Assembly (NCBI GenBank): GCA_021209875.1
Contig: JAGYVD010000007.1
Location: 1,054,001-1,118,000 of the forward strand
Direction: 5' to 3'
Length of the DNA stretch: 64,000 nt
DNA from: Rosellinia necatrix
Lineage: Eukaryota; Ascomycota; Sordariomycetes; Xylariales; Xylariaceae
In this document: positions 11,853 through 24,362 of the stretch, piece after piece
Position numbering within the stretch: position 1 is the first letter of the stretch
Layout of the letters: each line of letters opens with the position of its first letter
The notes under the pieces: model-generated
The model's input: the letters and a program-made list of their open reading frames with translations, nothing else
Told to the model about the DNA's origin: nothing
Databases searched by the model: none
Made by a program: the position numbers and the translations under genes

Positions 11853-13483
11853 GTGACAGCCCTTGTGATAGGATCTTTTGATTGGATAAGCTGAGGCGTT
11901 TGGGGCGGTGAGGGTTATGCAAGCCGGCGCAGATAATAGACGAGGGCTTCACGGCCGGCACCAATAGGGAATGGTCTGATCAATTTCGATCTCGATTCAT
12001 ATGATCCGTATAATCCCGCGTGTTAACTAGCGGGCACGGAGTGACATCGAGACACCGGCCCTTTTCATTTGGATGCACTACGCGTCAGCATTGTGATTCG
12101 TGATGATGCCATGTATCGATATTCCTTGGGCAGCTCCGACTTATCCGAAAAGAAGGGCTAAGGACACATTACTATATCACCAGTCGAGCCATTTGCCACT
12201 ATTTACTAACTAGTTTGTGGCCTTGGTACCCTATCAATGGTGCAGATGATCGAAGCAAACAGTCGACACGACCGGCCAGTCGCGTTCAGTCGCGGATGGT
12301 GTCCCGGCCCGGGGTTGATACAACAAGCCGTGGAGTGACGCAGTCAGCCAAAGATTATAAGCTCTATCATAGGATTGACCAGGTACTACTCTCTCCACCT
12401 CCTGTAAACCGAGACTTTACATTGTAGCCGAACGTATAGTTGACCCAAAGAGGAAATTCCCATAATAGGTGTAGCGCATCTTATCTCTGTCTCCCAGACA
12501 ATGTGTAGGTAGCATGCCAACGGAAACACCTGGTGATCCGCACCTAACAAGCTACCTAGATAAACGATAAGACGACAGGATGAGTGCTTCGTATGCGGAC
12601 CAGTTATTTATAGATCCAATTGTCGCACCTCATTGGGGTGTCTTGGTTGGTTGTCCCGTCACTGCCCCCTCTGATCTCGGTGAGAGTGAAGAAAACATGT
12701 AGTGCCCAATTGCTTACCTTGATATTCCAAAGCCACGGGCTATAGTTCAAAGGGCTACCTACTGTAGGTGCTTAATAGGCAGGGACTACCTACCTACTAT
12801 CCGTATCGGAACGCTTCAGTATCTAATGTGCTGCTAGTGCCTTCACTCACCCCGATCACGAGGCAGGGACGACAGAGGTGACACTGTACTGTACTGCTAG
12901 CACCTGCTTGCTTCCACCTCGCGTACCCTGAGTTTGCGAAGTAAGTGCCGCCTCGGCCTTTGTTCACCTTGGTTAGACTGGAAGTCTTGTACTTCCTGGC
13001 CCTCTTTCCCTCGGCGATCGGACAATCATCCTCGTCATTGAGACACAACAAAGCATTCTACCTTCACCACCACCATCACAACCACCACCATCACAACTAC
13101 CACCACCACTACACATCCATTTCATGGGGCAGGGTACACATACACCGGCTTTCATCTAGCCTCCCCGACTACACTCTTCTTAGACCACCTTTTAATAGCT
13201 TGGTTCTCCTTCGACGCCGAGGATATTTCATTCACTTCAATCTCTCTTTCTCTCCCCAACCTACTTCTTCGGACCAACTTGACCCATTCTCTTCCAACTA
13301 CTAATTTCAAGATTCCAAGCCCTCTATTCTGCATCATAACTTCATCTGGCGAACTACCAACCCATCTCCCAGGCCGTCACGACCCATCTTTCCGATCCGC
13401 TTTCAAGTAAGCTCTCGAGTTTGCCTTCTCTTCAACCGAGTTCTCCCAACAACGCACTCTCGCGCATTCCGCGGTTACAAAAT
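11853..13483. other. Gene-free region, with a long leader before the secreted protein gene
   Basis: No gene is seen. Bases around 13060-13110 hold a CACCACCAC/CATCAC-type run, followed by a CT-rich stretch. That fits the promoter and untranslated leader of the gene starting at 13484. Short CTACCTACC motifs occur near 12760-12800. Confidence 0.5.
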
Positions 13484-14767
13484 ATGAAGCCATTCATTAC
13501 CACGCTCTTCGCCGGGGTCGTGGCCAATGCTGGTGCCGTCCTTCGACTACAGCAATCCAATGATGCGTGTTGCTTCGGCCTCAGTTCCGTGGGTATTCTT
13601 GACGAAGAAGTCAAGGAGGATCATCTTGGTGGCCTTAGTCTAGGGGGCCCTTTCCAACAAGGCGGATTCTGTTTTGACAAGTCGACCAAGACTATCAAGG
13701 ATGCTCTTAACCACAACTGTTTTATGAGAGACCCAGCGCAGCAGTTCCAATGCTATGTAGGCATCGTCGGTGCGACAGCTTTCGAAATCTCAGCCCCTGA
13801 CCTGAATGGCAAGTCATATCTCACCTATGACAACGGCTTTAGCACTTTTCATGCTTGCCCAGTTGGTACGGGGGATAACAAGTATTATAACATATTCTCA
13901 GCAATCAAACCCAATACGACCGGATGTGTCTCGGTTGGTCTAGCTCTTTACGACGCATCAACAGGTTGCGCCTCTGCCGCCAACACCAGAGTAGCCACCA
14001 GGACCTTAAGTGTTAGAAAAGGCAGAGCCGGCTATCGGTCCACGCAACTCCGCAAACGGGTTTTATCTGAAGATTCGGCTGCAACTTCTAGCATGCCTAG
14101 TTATATCCAAGTCCCAACCGCCGGAGTATTGTCTAACATGTCGCCAAGCCCAAGCGCAGGCACTGATACTGCACCCAAGATCAACTTGGCAAAAGCTTCG
14201 CATTCCGCCAAGCCGTCTCACACCTGCTCAATCTCACCGTCCGCACCATCGATTGCTCCTATAAAAGTGATCTCGGTAAGCAGATCGGATTCGGACAACA
14301 CAAGGGACAGTGCGGCTGAGGTATCTATCACCTCTCATAATAGCACAACCTTCCTATACGGTATACCCTACTCATTTCTCCCTCCCGCCAACGGTACCAA
14401 GATGCCTCTTTGCGCCCTGCAGTTTCGCATGCCTGTATGCATGGATCTGCCCAAAGGTTATCCATGCTATAAGTTTAGTGGATTGGAACAAGAATTCCTC
14501 TCCGATTCCGGCATGAACTTCGATCTCATCATCGACGATGGCCAGGCGGCATGGAACGGAACGGTGTTACATCAGGTCACCCCTGGAGAGAATATGATCC
14601 TAGGTACATTTGAATGCGGAATGCCAAATGGATCGTACGGCACGCGGAAGATGAGCTGGCGCGTTAGCAGTGTTCGAAATTTTAGTCTAGAGTTCCTTCA
14701 TGCTGGCGTAGGCAGCCACGCCAAATTTCGAGATGGGATCGGTGCTTGGATTGTGCCCTGTGAATAG
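13484..14767 (+). CDS. Secreted cysteine-rich protein, PIR-like N-terminal part and But2-like C-terminal part
   Basis: A 427-residue intronless protein. The start at 13484 is chosen because it begins a clean signal peptide (MKPFITTLFAGVVANAGA); upstream in-frame codons lack an ATG. The N-terminal half has Cys-Cys and an FQC...STFHACP...YNIFS pattern, like the cysteine domain of fungal PIR-type cell-wall proteins. A low-complexity Ser/Pro/Thr linker containing a KR-rich site follows. The C-terminal about 120 residues carry six cysteines and end WIVPCE, resembling the But2/ubiquitin-3-binding family. It is probably exported to the wall or medium. The family assignments are by pattern only, so the function is unknown. 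Confidence 0.7.
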   Translation: MKPFITTLFAGVVANAGAVLRLQQSNDACCFGLSSVGILDEEVKEDHLGGLSLGGPFQQGGFCFDKSTKTIKDALNHNCFMRDPAQQFQCYVGIVGATAFEISAPDLNGKSYLTYDNGFSTFHACPVGTGDNKYYNIFSAIKPNTTGCVSVGLALYDASTGCASAANTRVATRTLSVRKGRAGYRSTQLRKRVLSEDSAATSSMPSYIQVPTAGVLSNMSPSPSAGTDTAPKINLAKASHSAKPSHTCSISPSAPSIAPIKVISVSRSDSDNTRDSAAEVSITSHNSTTFLYGIPYSFLPPANGTKMPLCALQFRMPVCMDLPKGYPCYKFSGLEQEFLSDSGMNFDLIIDDGQAAWNGTVLHQVTPGENMILGTFECGMPNGSYGTRKMSWRVSSVRNFSLEFLHAGVGSHAKFRDGIGAWIVPCE

Positions 14768-15906
14768 GCGCACATCTTGGTCATACCCTTTACACACCTG
14801 CCGTACTCCAATTCTTAGGATAGAGAGTCAAAAAGGCTTGACTATGACTATCGGGCCGAGCTTGGAACTCTTTATTCGCGCGGGAAGGCCACGTTTGGTC
14901 TGAGTAACTATCCGCTCCGAAAGATAATGTAATGGGGAGTAATGAACTGGGGAATAATCGTATACAGATGCTGACGGCATATTAGGCTTGCCCGTTTGTA
15001 CTTACCTAGAGACTGGATCGAAGCGGGACATCCGTCAAGGTTGGCCTTAGTCCCATAGATAATGAATATTATAATCAAGCCCCCCACGACGCAGAGTATA
15101 CACAACAAAGTCGAGGCCGGGATTATTGGGCATATAGCATTGGATTCCCTCAGCGGGTGGATTGCTCACTCACGTGACATAAGTACTCCATGCATTTGAG
15201 TCTAGGTGAGATGGCGTTGATCACAGATTCCTCGGCCAGCTAGCTGTTGATTGCGCATATAATCATGTCATGTTAATAACTTTTATGACCACTACGTACT
15301 AACTAACTAGCCATCGGACAGCTGACCGGGGACTATGACATTTTCGTATCTCGATTTCCTCGCTCCGAAGGTGATGAATGGGAGATACGGAGGATTATCA
15401 ATGGTGGGATGCGGTTTGGGAACGTGATGAAAAGCACGTCAGTTCGCCGCAGATGTCACAATCTCATCGAAGGCAGCTTCCCCGCAACCGCCACCCACGC
15501 CTTGCCTCAAAACGCGCCATTCAGGCATGCGAGATGGCGATAACGAAGAGGGGTTCTGGGACACAGCGTCCAATCTGCGTCCAATCTGCGCCGGGCTGGC
15601 GGCGCTGCACGCATTATCGTCGCGGGATGGCGTGAGATGTGCTGCGCTTGCGTCATATCGCCATGCGCTGGTGGGTAGCACACCGGCACGCCTGGTACCT
15701 ATATCCGGCGAGGATCGTTGGAGAAGAGTCGCATTGTGGCGCGAAAAGAGCGCGTTGTCGCCGCGCATAAGAAGGGTAGGCCGGGCCGCACGACGAGAAA
15801 CCACCCAGCTTCGCCCAACCATATTCCACTTCTCTCTCTCCCTGGACAGCCCCAATTCGCAAGACCTCTATTGGCAGATAGCATTTGGAGATAATACTTG
15901 CACATC
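14768..15906. other. Gene-free intergenic region
   Basis: No gene is supported. Overlapping frames on both strands at 15380-15860 have no domain or splice evidence. The last few hundred bases are likely the dioxygenase promoter and leader. Confidence 0.5.
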
Positions 15907-17568
15907 ATGGCGCCCTCTGCAACCGAGACCGTCACCCCAATCATCGAAACCCTCAAGCAGAAGGTGGCCGAGACGGCGGCGGCGGCGGCCCCTGAGAAAG
16001 CGCAGAAGGTTACCCATGGTGGTGCCGTCGGCAGCGCGCCGCTCGACGACATTGACGACCGCCCGCATCTCGAGATAAATCACCGCGAGCCGCTGAAGCT
16101 GAGTGGCGCGCTCGAGCAATTCAAGTACTTCGACAACACGCCCGTCATTGGCCGGGAGTTCGTCGACGTCGACCTAGCCGAGTGGTTGCGCGCCCCGAAC
16201 TCAGACGAACTACTCCGGGATCTAGCCATCACTAGTAAGACAGCTTCCATGCAGTTTCACTCCACCATGCGCGCTTCATGTGAACCCCCTTTCTGTATCA
16301 AGGCGCCGAGTGGCGCTCCCAACCTACACCCCGACCTGAACATCATTTCCTTCCACATACGGCAAACCCCTAGCCTAGACTTCTATCGCTAAACAGAACC
16401 CTCCTCCCCCAGTCTCGCGGCGCGGCGTGGTCTTCTTCCGGAAGCAGGACAACATCACCAACGAGCTGCAGAAGGAGCTGGTGCAGCGGCTCGGCGAGCT
16501 GTCGGGCAAGCCGGCCACCTCGGGCCTGCACATCCACCCCGTCATCAACGCCTCGCGCGACCGCGGTGGCCACGACAACGAGATCAGCGTTATCTCCTCC
16601 GTCCAAAACCGCAAGCTCTACCGACGCTTCGCCCAGAACAAGAACCGCTACGACAAGCCCCAGACCCGCCGCCTCGAGTGGCACAGCGATATCACCTTCG
16701 AGCCCGTCCCGGTATGTTCCCCTCTTCCCTCTTCAACGCCCCTCTCCCCTTCCCCTACCCACCCCGCCCCCTTTCCATTGTTTAGTGACCGATAGAACGG
16801 ACGAGCGAGATGACTGAATCCCGAATGCTGCAGAGTGACTATGCGCTCCTACGTCTTATAGAACTCCCTAGCACCGGCGGTGGTAAGTTTTCCTCTTTCT
16901 TTCTTCTTCAAGGTTGCCCCCTTTTTGCCTGTGTGACCTCGTTTTGCCGGGGACTCCTACCCTCAAAACAAATTCCGCGCGCAGAGGCATCTCAAATACG
17001 CTGACTCATATCCCCGCGCGAAACAGACACGCTCTGGGCCTCGGGATACGAGGTGTACGACCGACTGTCGGCGCCGGTGCAGCGGTTCCTGGAGGGCCTG
17101 ACGTCGCACTGCGCGCAGCCGGTGTTCAACGAGTCGGCGGCGGACAACGGGTTCGAGATCTTCTCGGGGCAGCGGGGCGCGCCGGAGAACGTCGGGGAGG
17201 TGCTGGAGGCGCGGCACCCGGTGATCCGGACGAACCCGGTGACGGGGTGGAAGAGCGTGTTCGCCGTGGGCAACCACGTGCAGCGCATCGAGGGCCTCAC
17301 CGACGACGAGTCGCGGCACTTCCTGTCCTGGTTCGTCGACCTCATCGTCCAGAACCACGACCTCCAGGTCCGCAACCGCTGGCAGAACCTCAACGACCTC
17401 GCCATCTGGGACAACCGCTCCGTTTACCACGCCGCCACCCCGGACTACCACGAGGCCTTCGGCGAGCGCGAGGGCTCTCGCGCCGTCAGTCTTGGCGAGA
17501 GGCCCTACTTCGACCCCCAGAGCACCGGCCGGAAGGAGTCTCTAGCCAAGGAGGGCGTGCTGCTGTGA
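15907..17568 (+). CDS. TauD/TfdA-family Fe(II)/2-oxoglutarate dioxygenase
   Basis: Four exons (15907-16234, 16413-16711, 16834-16882, 17027-17568) encode 405 residues. Exon 3 is only 49 nt. The facial triad is visible: His200 and Asp202 in EWHSDI and His360 in WDNRSVYHA. Arg377 in GSRAVSL is well placed to bind 2-oxoglutarate. The family oxidatively releases sulfite from taurine or alkyl sulfonates, or attacks aryloxy acids; fungal members similar to yeast Jlp1 use sulfonates for sulfur. An Ala/Glu-rich N-terminal extension of about 60 residues precedes the domain. The last exon is strikingly GC-rich against its introns. The substrate cannot be read from sequence. Confidence 0.9.
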
Positions 17569-18794
17569 GAGAGAAAGGAGAGGGTCGCGAGGAGATAGAG
17601 GCCCTTGGGAGGAGTTGGTTTGCAATATGTGAAAAGCTGCTTTGGTCTCCTTGTTTAGACATAACTTTGCTCGACGACTTCAGGGGGGGGGAATACCATC
17701 CTTTTAAGATCCGTTCTTATTATATATATCTGCTCTCATCAGGCCCCTTGGTCCTGCCATTCATGTCTACCTGTCTACCTGCTTACTTATTGTTTGATCC
17801 TAAGTTTAGCGCCCGTATTGAATTAACAAAAAAAAAAAAATTAGTACCGAAAAACAAAAATGAAACGAGTAGCTTTCTAGTTCCCTTCGCTATATCATTA
17901 TACATTGCTTCGTGGCAAACCCGGAGATGATTGTGTCAGCGGCCGTTGAAACCGCGACACCCACAGACACTGCAATCACTTGCTCAATATCATGTCGTAA
18001 GAACGATTTGAAGACCAACAAACTATTACATCTCATTGAACGTTATTACGAAAATGTACTCGTAAACATACACATTGTTAGAAATTACTAATTCGTCAGG
18101 CACTAATTTCCATTAGTAATTTCCGATAGACATGGGATCTCCTTCGGATTCCTCTTGTATGTGGTAAAGAGGACTCAGTCGTACAGCACGCTCGCAGCCC
18201 TCTCTGACGATTCGCGAGAGGCTTGTCTTTGTAATGGTTTCCTTCTGTTAGCAAATAATAACGGACTGGGGGTGGCTTATGTTCCGTGTCATAAGATAAT
18301 AGGAGGTTAGAGTCGCTAGATTGTGACCGTCTCACTCTACTACTCTAGTTATATAGCTTGTTCAGGCACGGCCTTTGTTTCCTGATATAACAGACAGAAC
18401 AAATGATGCATTATTATCGGTAGCTCCCCCAAGAGAATTCACGAAGCAGATTACTTCGGTTTGATGACCATGCACCGCAGTCATATGTAATTATGCCACA
18501 ACCCTCAAACCTCCTTACAGCTACATACGGTGAATAAAGAGCCATCCCGAAAAGTGAGATCCTAGCGATGCCTATCTAACCGATCCATGGGGCCAATTCC
18601 ACATCCAGCTATGTATTCCCCATGTGGCAGATAATACACCGAGCATATGTTGGCGCAGCCCACTCTAAGAAGGTAATCTTGGTCCTTGAAACGCCAAAGT
18701 AACTGAAAAAAATATACCCCTTTTCTAGCCCTTAACCCGAATGATTGGAACAAATGTGTTGGTCGGGATTTTAACGTCTCTACCCGGGGGGATG
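17569..18794. other. AT-rich convergent 3' region
   Basis: The region lies between two convergent genes, is AT-rich and has an A run at about 17828. No gene is seen. Confidence 0.5.
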
Positions 18795-20496
18795 TTATAG
18801 AAGTAAAGTGCCAATAAGGGTGAAGAGGCCTGTGATGCCAGTCACAACAAGGAAGCTCATATCCATCGGCGGGGCAGGTCGGCCGCTGCCGTTATCGCCC
18901 GACGCCGTGGCGGTGACTTCGCCAGAACCAGGAGCCGCAGTACCCGTCGAAGCACCACCGGCATCCTGGGATCCGTCGCCATTGAGACCAGGGCCATCGC
19001 CGGCACCATCAGTCATGAACTAGGAACGGTCAATCACGCGCCACCATACGTACAGAGCTCAGTCTTACCTTCTTGGCTTTGTCAGGAATGGCAGGGAGTG
19101 CACTCTCACCCCATGTGCCAAGATCCCAAATACTATCTGCTGTTGGGCAGGCTACGGATTGCGTAGTCGAGGTGAAACCGCCGTCGCCGGATGGAGCAGG
19201 ATATTTCTGCAGGGCCGACTTGAAGGCGCTGAAATCGTCGTCTTCCTTGACAGAGTCCGAACTGCCGGAAAGTTCGACAATACCGAACTCATTCCCTTCA
19301 CGGCTGTACTCGTAAAGCAAGCCTCCTGAGTAAACACCAGACATCTCATCACTCATCAGGGCGCTCAGCTCCGAAAAGTCCCGTTTGGCCTTGGTGCAGC
19401 CCCACTCAGACAGAAAGACTATGGGACTCTGGGTTAGTTACTGGCGTTTTAGGTAGATACAGCTTTTAGTGATTCGATTGCGTGGGATAATTCCTGGGAC
19501 GGAAGTCTAACCCGTATGGAACTTCATGACAGGAGGAGGGTTGGGGGGAAATAACTGTAGAACATACTCGGAAGGCCGTAGCCAGTGAAGTTTTTCACTT
19601 TTTGGTCCCAACCGGACTGAGTGAAGGATGATGGGGAACACCAAGAGTAGTCATTCTGCGGGCGATTGTGTCAGTAAGGGCCCTTTTGCAATCTGGTATC
19701 TTCATACGGATAGCTTACAAATGCGAAGAAATCGCTGCGTTCATCATCGGTGCCACAATTGAAGTAATTGGCGGTCTGCATTCGATTGTCGCTAACATCA
19801 GCGGCAGAGTAGCCAACGGGGATCTTTCGATGGCCGCGCGAGCCGATGTACTGGCGCATGTCCCGGGTAGTCGCCTTGACGTATGGCGCGGATTTGACCG
19901 TCTCAGGTTTGTCGTTAATGACCTCGTTGCCTGAGAAGAAAGCAAGCGTGTTAGAGTACTTGGCAAACTCATCGATGGTGGCGAAAACGCTTTGCAAGTA
20001 CACGTCATTGTATGAGGGCGCCGGATCGTCCCGGTTGATCGAGTAGTTGGGGTTGTTGACATCAAGTACTAGGTAAATGCCAGCGTCGTTGAGCTGCTGC
20101 ATGCAGTCGGCGTGGTCCTTGGAATTGTCCACCGAGTAGACACGGATGGTGTTGACGCCTAGGTCCTTAAAACGCTTGATATCACGCGTGCATATGTTGG
20201 TATCCGCGAGGGGGTCCTCGTTGGCGGAAGAGCCACCAGGTTGGTAGTCGATGCCCCGAATGTAGAAGCGCTCCTTGCCGATCCAGAAAGCTACATTTCC
20301 CTGTCAGCTACGACGTTCTTACATATTCGTCTTGCGGAATGGTGGCCCGGTTAGTAGGCATACCGTTTCCTGAGGCAGTGACAGAAGGGAGGTCGGCAGC
20401 TCTGTTGGGCAGCTGCTTTTCAGTGACGGTTGGGCCGGCGTGGACGGCCTCGGCTGCCACCAGGGCGCACGCTGCTGCCACCACGTTCGAACGCAT
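18795..20496 (-). CDS. gel1: 1,3-beta-glucanosyltransferase, GH72 (Gel/Gas family), GPI-anchored
   Basis: Five exons (20364-20496, 19719-20290, 19568-19655, 19069-19418, 18795-19019) make 455 residues. A signal peptide (1 to about 20) leads into the GH72 core with RFYIRGIDYQPGG. The acid/base is Glu167 in SGNE and the nucleophile is Glu269 in FLSEWG. The enzyme cuts and re-joins beta-1,3-glucan chains in the cell wall. There is no cysteine-rich X8/CBM43 module, so it is of the shorter Gel1 type. The C-terminus has a Gly/Ser/Thr-rich stretch and then a hydrophobic tail (FLVVTGITGLF...), a typical GPI-anchor signal. Each splice keeps family sequence, for example FFAF-NDYSWC and GLP-IFLSEWGC. 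Exact paralogue naming is uncertain. Confidence 0.93.
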
Positions 20497-20839
20497 AATT
20501 AAGAGTATCAGATAATCGAGCGGTGCCAATTGAGCCCGGTTCTCTGAAGACTATGGCGGTAACGAGTCGTCGTAGACAGTTGTCCAGGCCTGGGAAAAGG
20601 CGTTTCTTCGCGGTCCCACGGTGGAATGGGGAATGGGGAATGGGGAATGGTCGGGTCAGGTCACTTGCAGCAGCGCCGTCTGCACAGATGGTACGTTCAC
20701 AAGCGAGATACAAACGATGGAGAAGAAAGAGCAACAAAAGCGAGTGAGTTGCTCGATTGTTTGGGGAGAAATAGCGAATGAACTAAGATGGATAGAAACC
20801 GAAACAGGAGAGTACGAACCCCGAGAGTAAAGCAAGAAA

Positions 20840-20892
<53 letters not shown>

Positions 20893-20894
20893 TG
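20840..20894. repeat. (GAGGAC)n hexanucleotide microsatellite
   Basis: About nine near-perfect tandem copies of GAGGAC lie about 350 bp upstream of the GH72 start. A tract like this is prone to length change and could affect the promoter. Confidence 0.9.
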
Positions 20895-20989
20895 AGGATA
20901 TGGAGGAGGCGAGGGAGGGAAGAAGTAAAACGACGCCTGCATCCCCTGACAGCGTTCTATACACACTCCTTCCATCGCCGAATAAGATC

Positions 20990-21490
20990 ACCTACCTAGG
21001 TAGGTAGGTACAAGTAATACGGGCAAGAGACTTCGGGGCAGGCGCCGCCCGCGAGTCGCACACGTTAGACATCGGGGGCGTGTTTGCAACGTTAGTGGGA
21101 TGCAGACCAACGTCATTGGATACCTACGTGTGATAATTCTGGGGCATGAACAAGGAGAGACCCGATGGATATACCCTCTGTACCTACCTAATCTGCTGTA
21201 CCTGTCTACCGTACATTACCTAGGTACTTGCCGTACATCACTTGGGAACGTGGTTGAGGGATGTTGAGTAGGGAAGGGCGCGAAATGCGGGATTTCAGGG
21301 TGTGGCTAGTATAACATGTGCATTAGGTAGGTACTGTAGATGAGCTCATACCTAGGTACCTACCTGCTGTAGATGGTCAGAACCAAGATCTACCTATCTA
21401 CAACAACCTACCTACCTACCGCTGTATGTGCTGTGCATACCACAGTCGTAGTGCCTACCTAACCTACATAACCTACAATACCCACCCAAC
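20990..21490. repeat. Cluster of CCTACCTAGGTAGG-type palindromic motifs
   Basis: Repeated short blocks such as CACCTACCTAGGTAGGTAGG, CATACCTAGGTACCTACCT and AACCTACCTACCTACC occur within 500 bp. The core is self-complementary around CCTAGG. The same words recur in other intergenic regions but not in coding exons that I checked. Confidence 0.65.
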
Positions 21491-22589
21491 CTACCCATCT
21501 GGGAACTACCCAGGTAGAATCAGTGGGTATTACGCCATCGGTGGGCAATGACAGTGACACGATGCAACGCTCGCTGAGTTAGGACACTGTAGTTAGTTGC
21601 TCAGTTACCAACCGAAATAGAGGAAACGCCGGATGAAACAATTTGAGGCGTGAGGGCCTTCCTCTTAACGGAACAACGGGAGGTTTGACCGGTGCAATGA
21701 ATGAACTAATTAATTGCTGGGTAGATAGATGTGTGTTGCCCGATAATGTCTTAAGTTGGCAGGGTACTTAGACGTCTAGGGGGTACTTAGTATATACTTC
21801 GTACCTATCCTCAATTGCTACTTTGGCGGGGGAGTGTGTTTAGGGGATTATTGAGTTGCTGTTAGTTGCTCGTGTTGCAAGGTCTGGCAAAGATGCACTG
21901 CCACCACATGCGGGCGCAATCCTGACCATCTTGTTCGTGTTGGTTAGCGATCAACGCCGCTAATCAAGCTTGTGTATACGAAGTAGTGTATATTCTGCAC
22001 ATTCTGCACATCCCGTCTTGAACGAGGGCGACAAGCACGTGATTGGCCTCTTCATGTACAATACAGTATGATCTGCTGCGGCACGTACCAGAAAGATTGC
22101 TGCAGCAGCATAACTTTGCATAAGTACAAGACAGATGCAAGAGGCAGACCGACCTGGTGGACCCAAGTACAGTATGTAAGTAGTTATGCGTATGTACTGC
22201 ATATAGACTGCCGAAGTACTTACCTGGTAGGTAATGAAGATAACTATGTACACTACTAAGGGAAATGGGAATCGCCATCATTCAACCAAGCCTTGTTTGC
22301 TCGTCATTGTTCTACCGTCGACCCAACGATTTTGGGATTAAGTGGCCAAGCTATTAATTAACTGTTGACTGATGACGCCATAGAGAGCGCGAGCGCGAGG
22401 ACTTGCCGCCAAGGAAGGTAACGTGGATCAGACACTGGCCGGTATCCTTGCCCGCTAGAGTTTCAGGAATAAAAACAAGGATAGACTTACACTACCCGCT
22501 GGCATGTCGATCGGCATTCCTCCCGAATTGGTTGAAACAGCATGATCTAACCCCATTCAGGTCTGAGCTTTATGATCTCCATTAGCGAG

Positions 22590-23480
22590 ATTAAGTGGGA
22601 TATCTTTGCCTAGTAATTACTTTTAATACCCAGAGTGAGTAGTTATACTTTGAATTTTTATTTTACTTCTGGTTGTCTCTGAATATCAAGAACCGTTTTT
22701 GGCCTTAATCTCGGGTACCAATTCAAACTGAAAATAAATAAATTTGGAGGGGCCAGATCCGGCCGGAGGTTTCCTGGCCCAAGGTAAAGTTTGGTAGAGA
22801 AGCAACCTTGTCATACCCTATACCTTCTTAATGGCTCGAAATAACTATCAAGAGCCCTATAGGTGGAGGTTCTACTAAGGGAAACTCTACATTTACTAAT
22901 AACCCCTGTACGATGCACTCAAACTCGATGCCAGACATAGGAAATGACAACCCTCTATCCATCCATTAGTCTCGAAAGAACCCTTCTTAAAGGGTCCCTT
23001 CACGCTCTTGTCCACTGCTCAACAGGTCTACGTGTGTGGCGTGTGGCGTCTTAAATCTGACAAGCGTTGATATAATACTGGGGCTATGATAATAAGCTTG
23101 TATAAGGTTAATAATGGCCGACTTGGGGATATAAAAATTAATTTGATACTCATAGGACGGGCGGTGGTCTGGAATGCTGGTTTTATACTAAATTGAGAAT
23201 CTTAAATCTTAAGCTCTGCAGTTGATTTTTGTTGTAAACAGTTTTTAAGCGCAGCTGCTATAGCTAGTTAAAAATGGCGATAAAATAAGGAGACTTTATA
23301 GTTAGGATATCTGCAAGACTAGCATGGTAAAAGTTGTTAATATGTAACTTAATCTCATGGTCAAGTAGGAGGAAATCAAAGTGTGACGATTTGTGGGCTG
23401 CAAGGCGTCAATTACCGCTCGGGTCGAAGGATATAGCTAAGATCTGATTTATAACTAAGTAGTTTACTCCCTTCTGAAAC
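22590..23480. other. AT-rich block, possible decayed repeat
   Basis: This block looks distinctly richer in A and T, with many TA steps, than its surroundings and holds no long frame. Such blocks in ascomycetes are often transposons mutated by RIP. No terminal repeats or target duplications were seen, so this is only a possibility. Confidence 0.3.
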
Positions 23481-24362
23481 TAGGTTGTGAATATATATCT
23501 GTCCCGATCGTGGTGTGGCATTTGCTTTGAGTTGTTGCTTCTTGCACAGGGGTTTTATGATAAGATGGCTCAAGTTCAACTTCTCTGTCGCAAGCAGAGA
23601 CGTGGCTTTTACCTCTCCGTAACTTGACGCAAGCATACGTGATTGGATATGGATGAATCCCGAAAGGTATCACTGTCTTACGGACTTAGGCTGAATACTT
23701 CAGCGTGGGAATCAGCTATCGACTCGTACGTTATAGGGGTAATAGATGAACTGAGTTTATTTATACCTAGCTAGAATGCTTTAAGATGATCTATTGATGA
23801 CGGTGCGGCTGAGTATGTACATTGAAGGCAATCATTATTATGATGTTGTGCCCATGACCGTGGTGGTGATAATGGGTATGTGTGGCGGTAAGTATGGGAG
23901 GTGAAGCTTCAGAGTAAGATCTCGAGCTTCGCTTCCACGAGGACCCTCGGAGGTGCCCGTGAGTGACTCCTGTGACCACTTTCATCGTGAGGTTTGAACT
24001 TCGTTCGTCTATAGCTTGACGGACTGGTGGCGATTACCTACTTCTAATCAGACGAGGCCGAAGCTATCCCGAGTTTGAAGAAAACACGGCGAACGAATAA
24101 GTCGTTCGCGAATAGACGGAATTTGAGTAAGGCTAGGCCCTACAGCCGGCAGGGGAGAGAAGAGGACGAGCAGCGCGGGATGGCAGAGACGAAGAAAGCT
24201 AGTCTGAGGAGGACTCCCCTCGAAGACAATGATTGATAATCGCTGGCGGGGGGAGGACGAGCACAAGTCAATCCCCCCTTAGATCCCCCCATCTAAGTCC
24301 CCAAGTAGTACAAATCACTAGCTAACCCCGAACAAGTCACCAGCTGGCTATCTCCGTAACCC

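Larger units (their letters stand above)
20497..24362. other. Long gene-free region
   Basis: Nearly 3.9 kb with no supportable gene. It starts with the GH72 promoter and a hexanucleotide repeat. From about 20990 to 21490 there are many TACCTACC/TAGGTAGG motifs. From about 22590 to 23480 the DNA is AT-rich, with no long frame. Confidence 0.6.

Noticed and set aside
12945..13304. A 119-codon frame with histidine runs upstream of the secreted protein
   Set aside because: It is made of CACCAC/CATCAC repeats and overlaps the probable leader of the next gene.
15439..15855. Overlapping frames on both strands before the dioxygenase
   Set aside because: No domains, no splice evidence, and both strands are open only because the region is GC-rich.
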